Assembly (NCBI GenBank): GCA_958295825.1
Contig: OY282375.1
Location: 3,271,489 to 3,335,488 of the forward strand
Length of the DNA stretch: 64,000 bases
Direction of reading: 5' to 3'
DNA from: an uncultured Candidatus Entotheonella sp.
GTDB lineage: Bacteria; Tectomicrobia; Entotheonellia; Entotheonellales; Entotheonellaceae
A program made the translations under genes and the position numbers. Shown piece after piece: positions 57,581 through 64,000 of the stretch; position 1 is the first letter of the stretch; each line of letters starts with the position of its first letter. Under the pieces are notes generated by a model. That model did no database searches, had not been told where the DNA came from, and saw nothing but the letters and a program-made list of their open reading frames with translations.

Positions 57581-58640
57581 CCTGATACACCTTGAGGATG
57601 GCGGCACCCATCCGACCGGCAGTGAAAAACTGTTCCACACGGCGCCGTCCGGCCTCACCAAATGCCCGGCCGCGTTCCGGTTGTTGCAACATCGTACACA
57701 GCGCCTCGGCGAGGGCACGTGCATCGCCAGGCGGCACCAGCAGGCCCGTAACACCATCCTGCACTGATTCCGGGATGCCACCGGTGCGCGTTGCCACCAC
57801 GGGTTTGCGCATCGCCATGGCGTCGAGAACGGATGTACCCAAGGCCTCCTGAGTGGAAGGAAATACGAATATCTCGAACCCCCGAATCAGAGACAGAACA
57901 TCGCGGCGAAAACCCGTAAAACAAACGGCATTGCCGAGACCCAAGGCAGTGGCCTCAGCCTCGAGATCGGCACGCAGTCTGCCTTCTCCGACAATGACCA
58001 GACAGGCTCTCGGCTCAACCTGCCGAACATGGTGCATCGCCTGCAACAGAAATCGGTGGCCCTTGTATCCATCAAGTGTCCCGACCGTGCCGATGACGTG
58101 AGTGCCGGTAGGAAATAGGCTGGTTGTCTCCCGTACAGCGTCGATACGGTCGAGGTCGATTCCGTCGTGCACCGTCCAGACATTGGCGGCGACAATTCCG
58201 CTGTCAAGCATAACGTTCCGTACGGCTTCTGAAACGGCTACGTACTGTATCCCCCGCATGGTGTATTTATAACGGCTCAACAAATTTCGGACGGGTCGGA
58301 AGACGACGCGACGCGATACCACTTTGTGCACGCTCGGTGCAACGAGGCAGGCGAGCAGGCCGATGCCATGAGCGTACGGCTCGTGCATGTGCAGAACGTC
58401 GATACGCCGGTGCCGTAGCCACGAACCCAGACGCCAAGCGGCAACCGGATCCAGCTCAAGCATCGTGTTCAGCGCCGTAACGGGCATACCGACCTCGCGG
58501 ACGCGATGATACAAGGCGCCTCGGGTGGGGCAAACAACTATCGAATCATGGCCGCGCTCACGTAGAAACTGAGTCAAGTATAGAACCTGCTGCTGACCGC
58601 CACGCCAGGACAGGTGTGTATCGAGGTGAGCGATTTTCAC
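57555..58640 (-). CDS. GT4-family glycosyltransferase
   Basis: 361 residues from GTG 58640 with GGGAAG 6 nt upstream (protein starts VKIAHLDTHLSWRGGQQQVL); upstream in-frame ATGs have no site. GT-B fold with IGTVGTLDGYKGHRFLLQAM, VIVGEGRLRADLEAEA and the donor motif VFPSTQEALGTSVLDAMAM (E-x7-E-like). N-terminal GGQQQVLYLTQFLRERGHD is typical of LPS/capsule transferases. First gene of the GT4-GT9-CDP-glycerol unit. Confidence 0.92.
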   Translation of the reverse strand: MKIAHLDTHLSWRGGQQQVLYLTQFLRERGHDSIVVCPTRGALYHRVREVGMPVTALNTMLELDPVAAWRLGSWLRHRRIDVLHMHEPYAHGIGLLACLVAPSVHKVVSRRVVFRPVRNLLSRYKYTMRGIQYVAVSEAVRNVMLDSGIVAANVWTVHDGIDLDRIDAVRETTSLFPTGTHVIGTVGTLDGYKGHRFLLQAMHHVRQVEPRACLVIVGEGRLRADLEAEATALGLGNAVCFTGFRRDVLSLIRGFEIFVFPSTQEALGTSVLDAMAMRKPVVATRTGGIPESVQDGVTGLLVPPGDARALAEALCTMLQQPERGRAFGEAGRRRVEQFFTAGRMGAAILKVYQDVLNHRPA

Positions 58641-58789
58641 ATCTTGCTTCCCACTGTACGATGGAGACTTGCAGAAAATAGACACAATATGACGAGACTG
58701 ATTGGACCAGAGCATGGGAAGACGGAGAAACCGCAAGATTGACAGGGCTGGCGGCAACTCGATAGCTTTACACCAATGTGGAGAAGCAG

Positions 58790-59240
58790 ATGATTATGGA
58801 CAAGTTGACTCCTTCCCTGAGCCTGCTGTTGCTGACCTATCAGGGCGACATGGCAGGCTCGACGTATTCCATAAGCTACCTTGCAAAGGGCTTGCCGCAA
58901 AAGGGCATCAAGTAGTGGTCGGGTGCAGACAAGATTCACTGCTCTACAAACTACTGGAGGGGTGGCGAGGCCATCCTTTGCCCTATGACGTTCGGTGGCA
59001 GATTCGACAGGTCAAATTGGAAGCAGATCCGGGCTGCCGTTTAGCGCCATGCGGTCCAAGTCATCAATCCGCGACCCAGCATCGACAGATACACCATTAC
59101 GTTTGCCAAATGGCGTCACCGGCTTCCCGTCAAAGTCGTCCATACCAGAGTCAAATGCCTGCCAGTGCGGGAGGCAGACTACAGGCTCTTTTCTATAATA
59201 GGCGCAACCGAATCCTTGATAAACTTCAAAGGATTTTGCC
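58790..59240 (+). pseudogene. Frameshifted, truncated glycosyltransferase
   Basis: ATG 58790 has GGAG 6 nt upstream and begins MIMDKLTPSLSLLLLTYQGD then MAGSTYSISYLAKGL. A shift of frame continues AAKGHQVVVGCRQDSLLYKL, and a further shift gives PLPYDxxGRFDRSNWKQIRA, WRHRLPVKVVHTRVKCLPV and SIIGATESLINFKG. This is the N-terminal domain of a GT4-type transferase. The coding sequence stops where the IS1595-type remnant begins at about 59240. At least two frameshifts and loss of the C-terminal half. Confidence 0.65.
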
Positions 59241-59738
59241 GCTCATGCTGGCGGCTGTCTTCGCCACCACGCGGCCGCCGCGTTCCACAGCGCCGACGAT
59301 CAACCGCTTGGCAGTACCGCTCCCCTTGGGACGGGCTTGTCGTCTTCGCGTCGGTTGCCTTTGCGCGGCTTGCCGCCCAAACAGGTTTCGTCGGCTTCGA
59401 TGACGCCTTCGCTCGCGGTTCACCATCGCAATACGAATGCGGGTTTGCATGTACCAAGCCGTTTTCTGGTTCAAATCCAGGTCACGGGCAAGCTGGCAGC
59501 GGACAGGCTTTTCTTGGCGTTGACGATCAGGCTGATCGCCAGGAACCACTTTTTCAGGAGAACCTGGGTCTTGTGCATGAGGACGCCGGACAGGACGTTG
59601 AAGCTGGACTTGCAAGCGTGGCAATTCCAACGGCTCGCCTTGTCCCGTTCGTTCTTGCGCGCCACGTTGTTGCTCTTGCAAGATGGGCAGGCAGGATTCT
59701 TGCGTCGGGTACTTGGTGAAAATGCTGCTCAGGTTCAT
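59240..59738 (-). pseudogene. IS1595-type transposase, multiply frameshifted
   Basis: From ATG 59738 the frame starts MNLSSIFTKYPTQESCLPIL. After a shift it reads RWNCHACKSSFNVLSGVLM and FLAISLIVNAKKSLSAASLP; after another, DLNQKTAWYMQTRIRIAMV; then the DDE-region remnant (EADETCLGGKPRKGNRR) and SGTAKRLIVGAVERGGRVVA. Zinc-ribbon N-terminus plus DDE domain with the EADE-x-GGK motif is the IS1595 group. The 3' part is missing at the junction with the glycosyltransferase fragment. Confidence 0.75.
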
Positions 59739-60065
59739 GGCGTCACCTCCTGCAAGAGAAGGTATTATCCAGAGTCTGAATTGTTAAGCCTGCAACCATT
59801 TGTTGTGGGGCTTTTTTCGCGTCTACGTTCTCAAGGCTGGATTCCTTGACGGTGCAATGGGTTTTGTTGCTGCCTTAACAGGGGCTGAGGAACGCTACTA
59901 CGGATACTTGAAACTCTGGCTGCTGGATAGGACTGACCGACCAAATGGGCATCTCGCTGGAAATCGTTGTTAGAACATTCCAAGACTGAGATTCATCTGT
60001 GTTCAAACCAGACAGATGCAGTGAAAAAATAAACCCGCAAGATTTATCTGGAAGTGGCATCTCAT
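59739..60065. other. Intergenic region beside the IS1595 remnant
   Basis: About 327 bp. The first 70 bp probably include the IS end (a CAGAGTCTGAATTGTTAAGC stretch). A segment at 59959-59982 (GGAAATCGTTGTTAGAACATT) resembles one at 55351-55373 (GGAATTCGTTGTTAGGACAAC). No gene seen. Confidence 0.35.
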
Positions 60066-60845
60066 ATGCTGCAACTCGCTGATTCTCATTACCCGGCAGG
60101 CAACGGTTTGCAGGCCGTCATTCTGGCTGCTGGTAAGGGTCAGCGCCTGCGTCCAAGGGGGTATCTGAAACCGCTGACGCCGCTACTGGGCATCACCCTG
60201 CTGGAGCGCGTCGTTCTGGCTTGCCGTGACGTGGGAGTCAGTGAGTGCATCGTCGTGCTCGGTTACGGCAAGGAAAGTGTATATGAACGACTTGACGAAT
60301 TGGCCGATCGTACCGGCATCACCGTGCGCGGCGTGGAAAATCCTCATTGGGAGGAAGGCAACGGCACCTCGGCCTTGGCGGCGCAACCGTATATTCGCGG
60401 ATCGTTTCTCTTGGCCATGTGCGATCACGTTTTTGATTCAGCCATCCTGCACCATCTTGTGGATGCCGGCAGCGGAGGTGCCGAGTGCCGGCTGGCGGTA
60501 GATTACCGCACCGAACAGGTATTTCGCCTCGACGACGCCACCAAGGTTCAACTCACCGACAGTACGATCACCGCTATCGGCAAGAACCTTCAGTCCTACA
60601 CGGCGGTTGACACTGGTCTCTTCTTCTGCCAGCCAAAGGTCTTCGACGTCTTGCAACAAGCGCGAGCCGGTGGCGAGGGCTCCCTCAGCGAGGGCTGGCG
60701 CCGCCTGATTCCGCGCCGGCAATTCCAGGCATTGGATATCGGTGAGGCGTTCTGGGTGGACGTGGACACACCGGAAAGCTTGCGCTACGCCGAGCGCGTT
60801 CTGCGCAGCAGACAGGCTACAAATCCTTGTACAGAAACGAGCTGA
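60066..60845 (+). CDS. Nucleotidyltransferase, inositol-1-phosphate cytidylyltransferase-like
   Basis: 259 residues from ATG 60066 (GGAAG 11 nt upstream). NTP_transferase signature AVILAAGKGQRLRPRGYLKP, LLAMCDHVFDSAILHHLVD, DDATKVQL...ITAIGKNLQSYTAVDTGLFF and FWVDVDTPESLRYAERVL. The combination of GDHV/CDHV, ATKV, AIGK-L and VDTG-FF is that of IPCT (CTP:inositol-1-phosphate cytidylyltransferase), the first half of bifunctional IPCT-DIPPS; here it is free-standing. It could activate a polyol phosphate for a glycan or phospholipid. Its last 29 bp overlap the convergent O-antigen ligase gene. Confidence 0.75.
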   Translation: MLQLADSHYPAGNGLQAVILAAGKGQRLRPRGYLKPLTPLLGITLLERVVLACRDVGVSECIVVLGYGKESVYERLDELADRTGITVRGVENPHWEEGNGTSALAAQPYIRGSFLLAMCDHVFDSAILHHLVDAGSGGAECRLAVDYRTEQVFRLDDATKVQLTDSTITAIGKNLQSYTAVDTGLFFCQPKVFDVLQQARAGGEGSLSEGWRRLIPRRQFQALDIGEAFWVDVDTPESLRYAERVLRSRQATNPCTETS

Positions 60846-61998
60846 ACACCGCAAACAGCAACGAAGTCGCATGCACGGACAGGTAGGATTCGCCAAAATT
60901 TACCACCAAGAATAACAATGGAAACGCCACACCGACTTGCCTGAGGGTAACGTGTTGTGTGCCGAGAGCATGGCAAATTTGGACATAGAAGATGTACAGC
61001 AAGCTTGCCAAGCCGAGGCTGCCGAACTGCACCATTGCCATGACGTACATGTTGTGAGGATTGCCCCCGTAAAATTCCGGACTCTGGTGCGGTTGAAATT
61101 TCTTCAATTCGGCGGGCAAGTCGCCCGTTCCCACACCGATGAGCGGATGGCTGTATAAGATTTTCAGCCCACCCTTTGCATAGGCGATTCTCTCCTGAGT
61201 GGATATATGTCGTTTACTTATGGCTTCTAACAGTCGTTGTTGGAAAAGACCACTGAATGAGTAAGCCACGACCAGAATGCTCAGCGTAACGGCAATTGTC
61301 GCCGCACCCGCCTTGAAAAACTGTCCTCCAAAATACTGAAAACACAGCACACCAATGGCGGCAAAGAACATAACCTGCCCGGAACGGCCACCCGTAATGA
61401 ACATATTGACAACCATCAGCGCCAAAACGAGCAGATATAACCCCTGTTGAATAACGGAGGTCCACATGTCAAACAGCAGGTTGCGTGCCAGCAGGTAAAC
61501 GGCCACCGTCAGCAAGACGTTATACGTAATATGCGTCCCGAACGGGACCGGATTGTTAATCGTCGCTCTGTTTATGGGTGGAATCATTTCCAGCCAGATG
61601 CCGTAGGAAATCAAGATAGAAATTGTCATCGCCAGAATCAAAGACCCAATATAGTAATTGATATGTTCTTTTCTGACATACAACATGAAGATTGGTATCA
61701 TAAAAAACTTCCATGCTTTTTTTAACACCATCAATCCGTGCATCAGATCTGATGTCCACAGTAAACCAATAACGTGCAGACCCAGAAATAGAAAACTTGC
61801 TACAACAAGTCGGTTGGATTTGAATTGATTCCAGTCATTCCTGAAATCGGCATGCAGCAGCCAACTGATAAAAATCAAGAAGGATAGAATGCTGCTTAGC
61901 GAGGTGGAAAATGGAATAGAAAATATCAAGCCAATCAGCAAATAGCTGTCGAATTTGGCCTGTCTCCAATCATCCTTCATTCTTTGACAGAAAGACAT
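60817..61998 (-). CDS. O-antigen ligase / Wzy-like polytopic membrane protein
   Basis: 393 residues with about 10-12 membrane helices. The large periplasmic loop contains RIAYAKGGLKILYSHPLIGVGTG and ELKKFQPHQSPEFYGGNPHNMYVMAMVQFG, the H-x-x-x-G-x-G...HN signature of the WaaL/O-antigen ligase superfamily. Joins polysaccharide to lipid A core or polymerises repeat units. The gene is clearly more AT-rich than its surroundings, consistent with horizontal acquisition of the glycan locus. Confidence 0.9.
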   Translation of the reverse strand: MSFCQRMKDDWRQAKFDSYLLIGLIFSIPFSTSLSSILSFLIFISWLLHADFRNDWNQFKSNRLVVASFLFLGLHVIGLLWTSDLMHGLMVLKKAWKFFMIPIFMLYVRKEHINYYIGSLILAMTISILISYGIWLEMIPPINRATINNPVPFGTHITYNVLLTVAVYLLARNLLFDMWTSVIQQGLYLLVLALMVVNMFITGGRSGQVMFFAAIGVLCFQYFGGQFFKAGAATIAVTLSILVVAYSFSGLFQQRLLEAISKRHISTQERIAYAKGGLKILYSHPLIGVGTGDLPAELKKFQPHQSPEFYGGNPHNMYVMAMVQFGSLGLASLLYIFYVQICHALGTQHVTLRQVGVAFPLLFLVVNFGESYLSVHATSLLFAVFSSFLYKDL

Positions 61999-62090
61999 AA
62001 GTAGCTCGGTCTTGCTTCATTGAGGGTAAGCGTTCAGGGGGTTGCCCTGCACTTGTCGTAAGCGTTCGGCGAGTGGAGCAATGAGTGGGG

Positions 62091-62679
62091 TCATCGTAGC
62101 CAGGCGAGGTCAGGCGGACGGTCGTGCATGAACGCCTCAAGGGCGTCGACCAACACCGAGAAGCTCGATTGCTCCAGTTGCCGACACGTCTGACGCAGCG
62201 ACAGACTCCGCTGCACCCCAGGCGTTGCCTTAGCGTAAGGCGCGCTCCGCCCGGTTGTTGGTCGGCTCAACTCCCGACTCATTGAGAAACACCCATAGCG
62301 AACCCATCTCGCGCCGTAAGCGCCTCACCGGGCGACCCGCATCATCAGGGCGCAACTCATAACGCCGCACGAAACGGCACAAACGGGCATACCAAGCTTG
62401 CCACTGACCACCGCTTGGCGGCGCATGAGCCATCTGACACAATCGCTGAAGTTCCTTCAAGGCCACCTTGCCGCAATCAGCAAGGGCGACTTGACGGCGC
62501 TGCGACAACTCCCGGGCACGACGCACGCGGTGCGCCAGACAGGTCTGACGACGGTTGCCCCAGCCTTGATACACCCCGTAAGCCGTCGCTGACCAGGATG
62601 CCGCGCATCTTGTTCGGCAGCAGGAGTTGAAGTCGGGCAAATTGCGCGTCGGATAGCCAGAAGTCGTGTTCGGGCATGA
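62091..62679 (-). pseudogene. Chimeric transposase remnant: IS5-type N-terminus joined to IS66-type C-terminus
   Basis: From ATG 62679 the first about 25 codons read MPEHDFWLSDAQFARLQLLL PNK, an IS5-family N-terminus. They run without a break into GILVSDG and, after an extra T, YGVYQGWGNRRQTCLAH, QAWYARLCRFVRRYELRPDD and GVEPTNNRAERALR, the IS66 DDE domain. A second frameshift precedes SLSLRQTCRQLEQSSFSVLV and the stop at 62091. The product is inactive; the junction falls near NKMRG. Confidence 0.75.
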
Positions 62680-62806
62680 GGAACCTCCTGATGGAGTCAG
62701 AGTCTTGAATCCTGTATGCCCAAGGATAAGCTTTTATAGGTCCTGAACCTAGGTATATAACTCCCTTTTCGATCACAACGGTGTATTTCAGGGCCTCATT
62801 CACACC

Positions 62807-63331
62807 TCAACCCGCCGTCAGCTTCTCGACGACGCGGTCGAACACCGTCTCGGCGCGTTGACGCACCTCGTCACGGGTCAGGGGTTGGATGGGATGCTCG
62901 ACGAGAATCACGTTGAACGCCGACAGGCCCAGCGCGTCGGCTTGGGCGCGGGCGGCGTTGGCGAACTCGGTGGTGGTGCAAACCGCGGCGGGAATGCCGG
63001 CTTTTTCAAAGTAAACGCCGTCGTGCACACTGCACGTTGTGCACGAGCCTCAATCCGCCAGCGCTTCGATGATCAGATCGCACTGCTGTTCGAGTTCCTT
63101 GCGCATGTCCTCCGGCGCGGGCCGGGCAAAGGTGGGCTTCATGCGCCGCAGGACGGCCTTGGGCTGGTGCGTCTGGTGCAGCCACTCCTCGACGCGGTCC
63201 AGGAAGTGGTTGCCCTGCGCCTTGCTGATGTCCAGCAGGCCGATTACCTTGCCGCGCAGGTGCGGCACTCGTACCGCCAGGGTTGCCATACTGGCAACCG
63301 GTGCTGCCGTCGGATCGTACAACCTCGTCAT
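62807..63331 (-). CDS. UGSC-family selenoprotein (in-frame TGA read as selenocysteine)
   Basis: Read from ATG 63331 (AGGAGGAGTT directly upstream, very strong) the frame reaches TGA at 63050-63052 after 93 codons and continues in the same frame for 80 more codons to the stop at 62807. Across the TGA the protein reads LIIEALAD-U-GSCTTCSVHDGVYFEKAGIP, exactly the U-G-S-C motif that names this family, with conserved flanks (KPTFARP; CDLIIEALAD; VYFEKAGIPAAVCTT). Total 174 residues with Sec94. Beginning 3 nt after the TGA is a perfect 8-bp hairpin (TCGTGCAC, 10-nt loop, GTGCACGA; 63021-63046) suitable as a bacterial SECIS. Cys homologues (CGSC) exist. Function unknown; probably redox-active (U-x-x-C). 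Standard gene calling would split it into two frames. Confidence 0.85.
63021..63046 (-). promoter_or_regulatory. Candidate SECIS hairpin
   Basis: Minus strand: TCGTGCAC, loop AACGTGCAGT, GTGCACGA. The 8-bp perfect stem starts 3 nt after the in-frame TGA, and the loop lies 11-21 nt downstream of it, within the range of bacterial SECIS elements read by SelB. It encodes SCTTCSVHD, so it is within the coding region as expected. Confidence 0.6.
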
Positions 63332-63411
63332 AACTCCTCCTGTATCTGTTGTCGTCAGGACCGATGTTCAACTCTCACCCATGAGCCGTGCAAGCCATTC
63401 AAACACCGCTT

Positions 63412-64000
63412 TCAGTAGCGCACCCGGTACCACAAACGGCCGACGTATTCGCGGATGGCGGAAGCGGACCCGACGAGGGCGTCCGCACGAGGCAGGAAGG
63501 CGACGATGCTGAGCGGGACATCGCCCATTACGACCGGCGCCGGCACGACCTTGAGACCCTGACGCTCGAAAACGTCTACCGCACGCGACATGTGGGTCGC
63601 GTGCGTTACCAGAACGATGCGCGTGATCCTCGCCTCGGCAAGCAATGCCGCGCTGTAGGCGGCGTTCTCGGCGGTGTTTCGAGAACGGCTTTCCACGAAA
63701 CGTACGTCGATGCCGAAATCGTTCTTGAGCGAGCGCACCATCAGTCCCGCCTCGGCCGGCATGCCGGACACCGTGCCGCCGCCCGTCACGAGCAGAGGCA
63801 GTTTGGTGTGCCGGTGCAAAGACGCCGCGTAACGCACGCGCTCCAGCGTCGTGCTGCCCGCCGTGTAGCGGCCTTCGACGTCGGTCACATGGTTGCCTCC
63901 CCCGCCCAACACCACGATCGCTCCTACTGCCGGCAGATCAGTCCCCGGCGACAGGGCCGGGTAATCGTACAGGCCCCGCTCCAATACGACGGCCACGGTC
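63412..64000 (-). CDS. YdcF/ElyC-type DUF218 protein (5' end beyond window)
   Basis: The frame is open to the window edge; the only start inside is a GTG at 63996, and family members such as ElyC/SanA have an N-terminal membrane segment, so the beginning is probably missing. DUF218 motifs: AIVVLGGGGNHV, RYAASLHRHTKLPLLVTGGG, ESRSRNTAENAAYSAALL and RIVLVTHATHMSRAVDVFER, ending IREYVGRLWYRVRY. DUF218 proteins are linked to envelope/undecaprenyl-lipid metabolism; the exact reaction is unknown. It is followed 80 bp downstream by the selenoprotein gene. Confidence 0.88.
   Translation of the reverse strand, partial: TVAVVLERGLYDYPALSPGTDLPAVGAIVVLGGGGNHVTDVEGRYTAGSTTLERVRYAASLHRHTKLPLLVTGGGTVSGMPAEAGLMVRSLKNDFGIDVRFVESRSRNTAENAAYSAALLAEARITRIVLVTHATHMSRAVDVFERQGLKVVPAPVVMGDVPLSIVAFLPRADALVGSASAIREYVGRLWYRVRY

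Noticed and set aside
59462..59490. Possible tRNA T-arm (GGTTCAAATCC)
   Set aside because: It lies inside the IS1595 coding remnant (DLNQKT), with no anticodon or acceptor stem around it.
63050..63052. Reading the TGA as a true stop separating two genes
   Set aside because: The downstream piece has no ribosome binding site, the frame is uninterrupted, and the motif and hairpin fit selenocysteine insertion.

Overview
The window looks like a chromosomal segment of a GC-rich diderm bacterium. It has lipoprotein and O-antigen-ligase type envelope genes, a GT9 heptosyltransferase-like gene, a complete glycine cleavage operon and many decayed insertion sequences. The gene mix (PIG-L deacetylase, NIPSNAP, TPP-dependent enzyme, Gfo/Idh, DUF1501/DUF1800, a UGSC selenoprotein) suggests an environmental or host-associated proteobacterium or a Tectomicrobia-like lineage. 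That placement is an inference; no rRNA or tRNA gene was seen to fix it.

Layout. 1-609: 5' part of an Ala-rich coiled-coil lipoprotein. 945-10984: a head-to-tail array of 16 near-identical genes (15 intact, one decayed), all on the minus strand, each encoding a small membrane-anchored coiled-coil protein whose rod is built from 11- and 7-residue modules in differing order. 11035-20884: housekeeping and mixed metabolism (rhomboid, metG, rarA fused to a methyltransferase-like domain, PIG-L, NIPSNAP, cupredoxin, SDR, formyltransferase-like, xthA). 21091-22413: MFS transporter. 22414-24203: an IS graveyard. 24204-28712: gcvT-gcvH-gcvPA-gcvPB behind a tandem glycine riboswitch. 28949-30118: pobA. 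30119-30858: further IS fragments.

30859-40937, all on the minus strand: a DUF1800 / NHL / DUF1501 cluster, a 44-residue membrane microprotein, a 1248-residue membrane-anchored coiled-coil protein overlapping it by ATGA, a MurA with Asp at the usual Cys115 position, and a Gfo/Idh dehydrogenase. 41124-42767: TPP-dependent enzyme. 42905-43245: a second fragment of the transposase seen at 22.8 kb. 43463-47139: peptide-type ABC importer without ATPases. 47206-53480: fragments of a DUF5131-type module and an intact 1972-residue DUF4011/SF1 helicase/Vsr-like/DUF3320 protein, a probable single-gene antiphage system. 53652-55292: acyl-CoA carboxylase beta subunit. 55404-62700: a surface-glycan locus scarred by IS elements. 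62807-63331: a UGSC-family selenoprotein read through an in-frame TGA. 63412-64000: 5'-truncated YdcF/DUF218 gene.

Three separate loci (the lipoprotein, the 16-gene array and the 1248-residue protein) encode envelope-anchored coiled coils whose length appears to change by in-frame gain and loss of heptad- or hendecad-sized modules. The tandem paralogue array is the most unusual and least explained element here; the selenoprotein is the one most likely to be mis-annotated.
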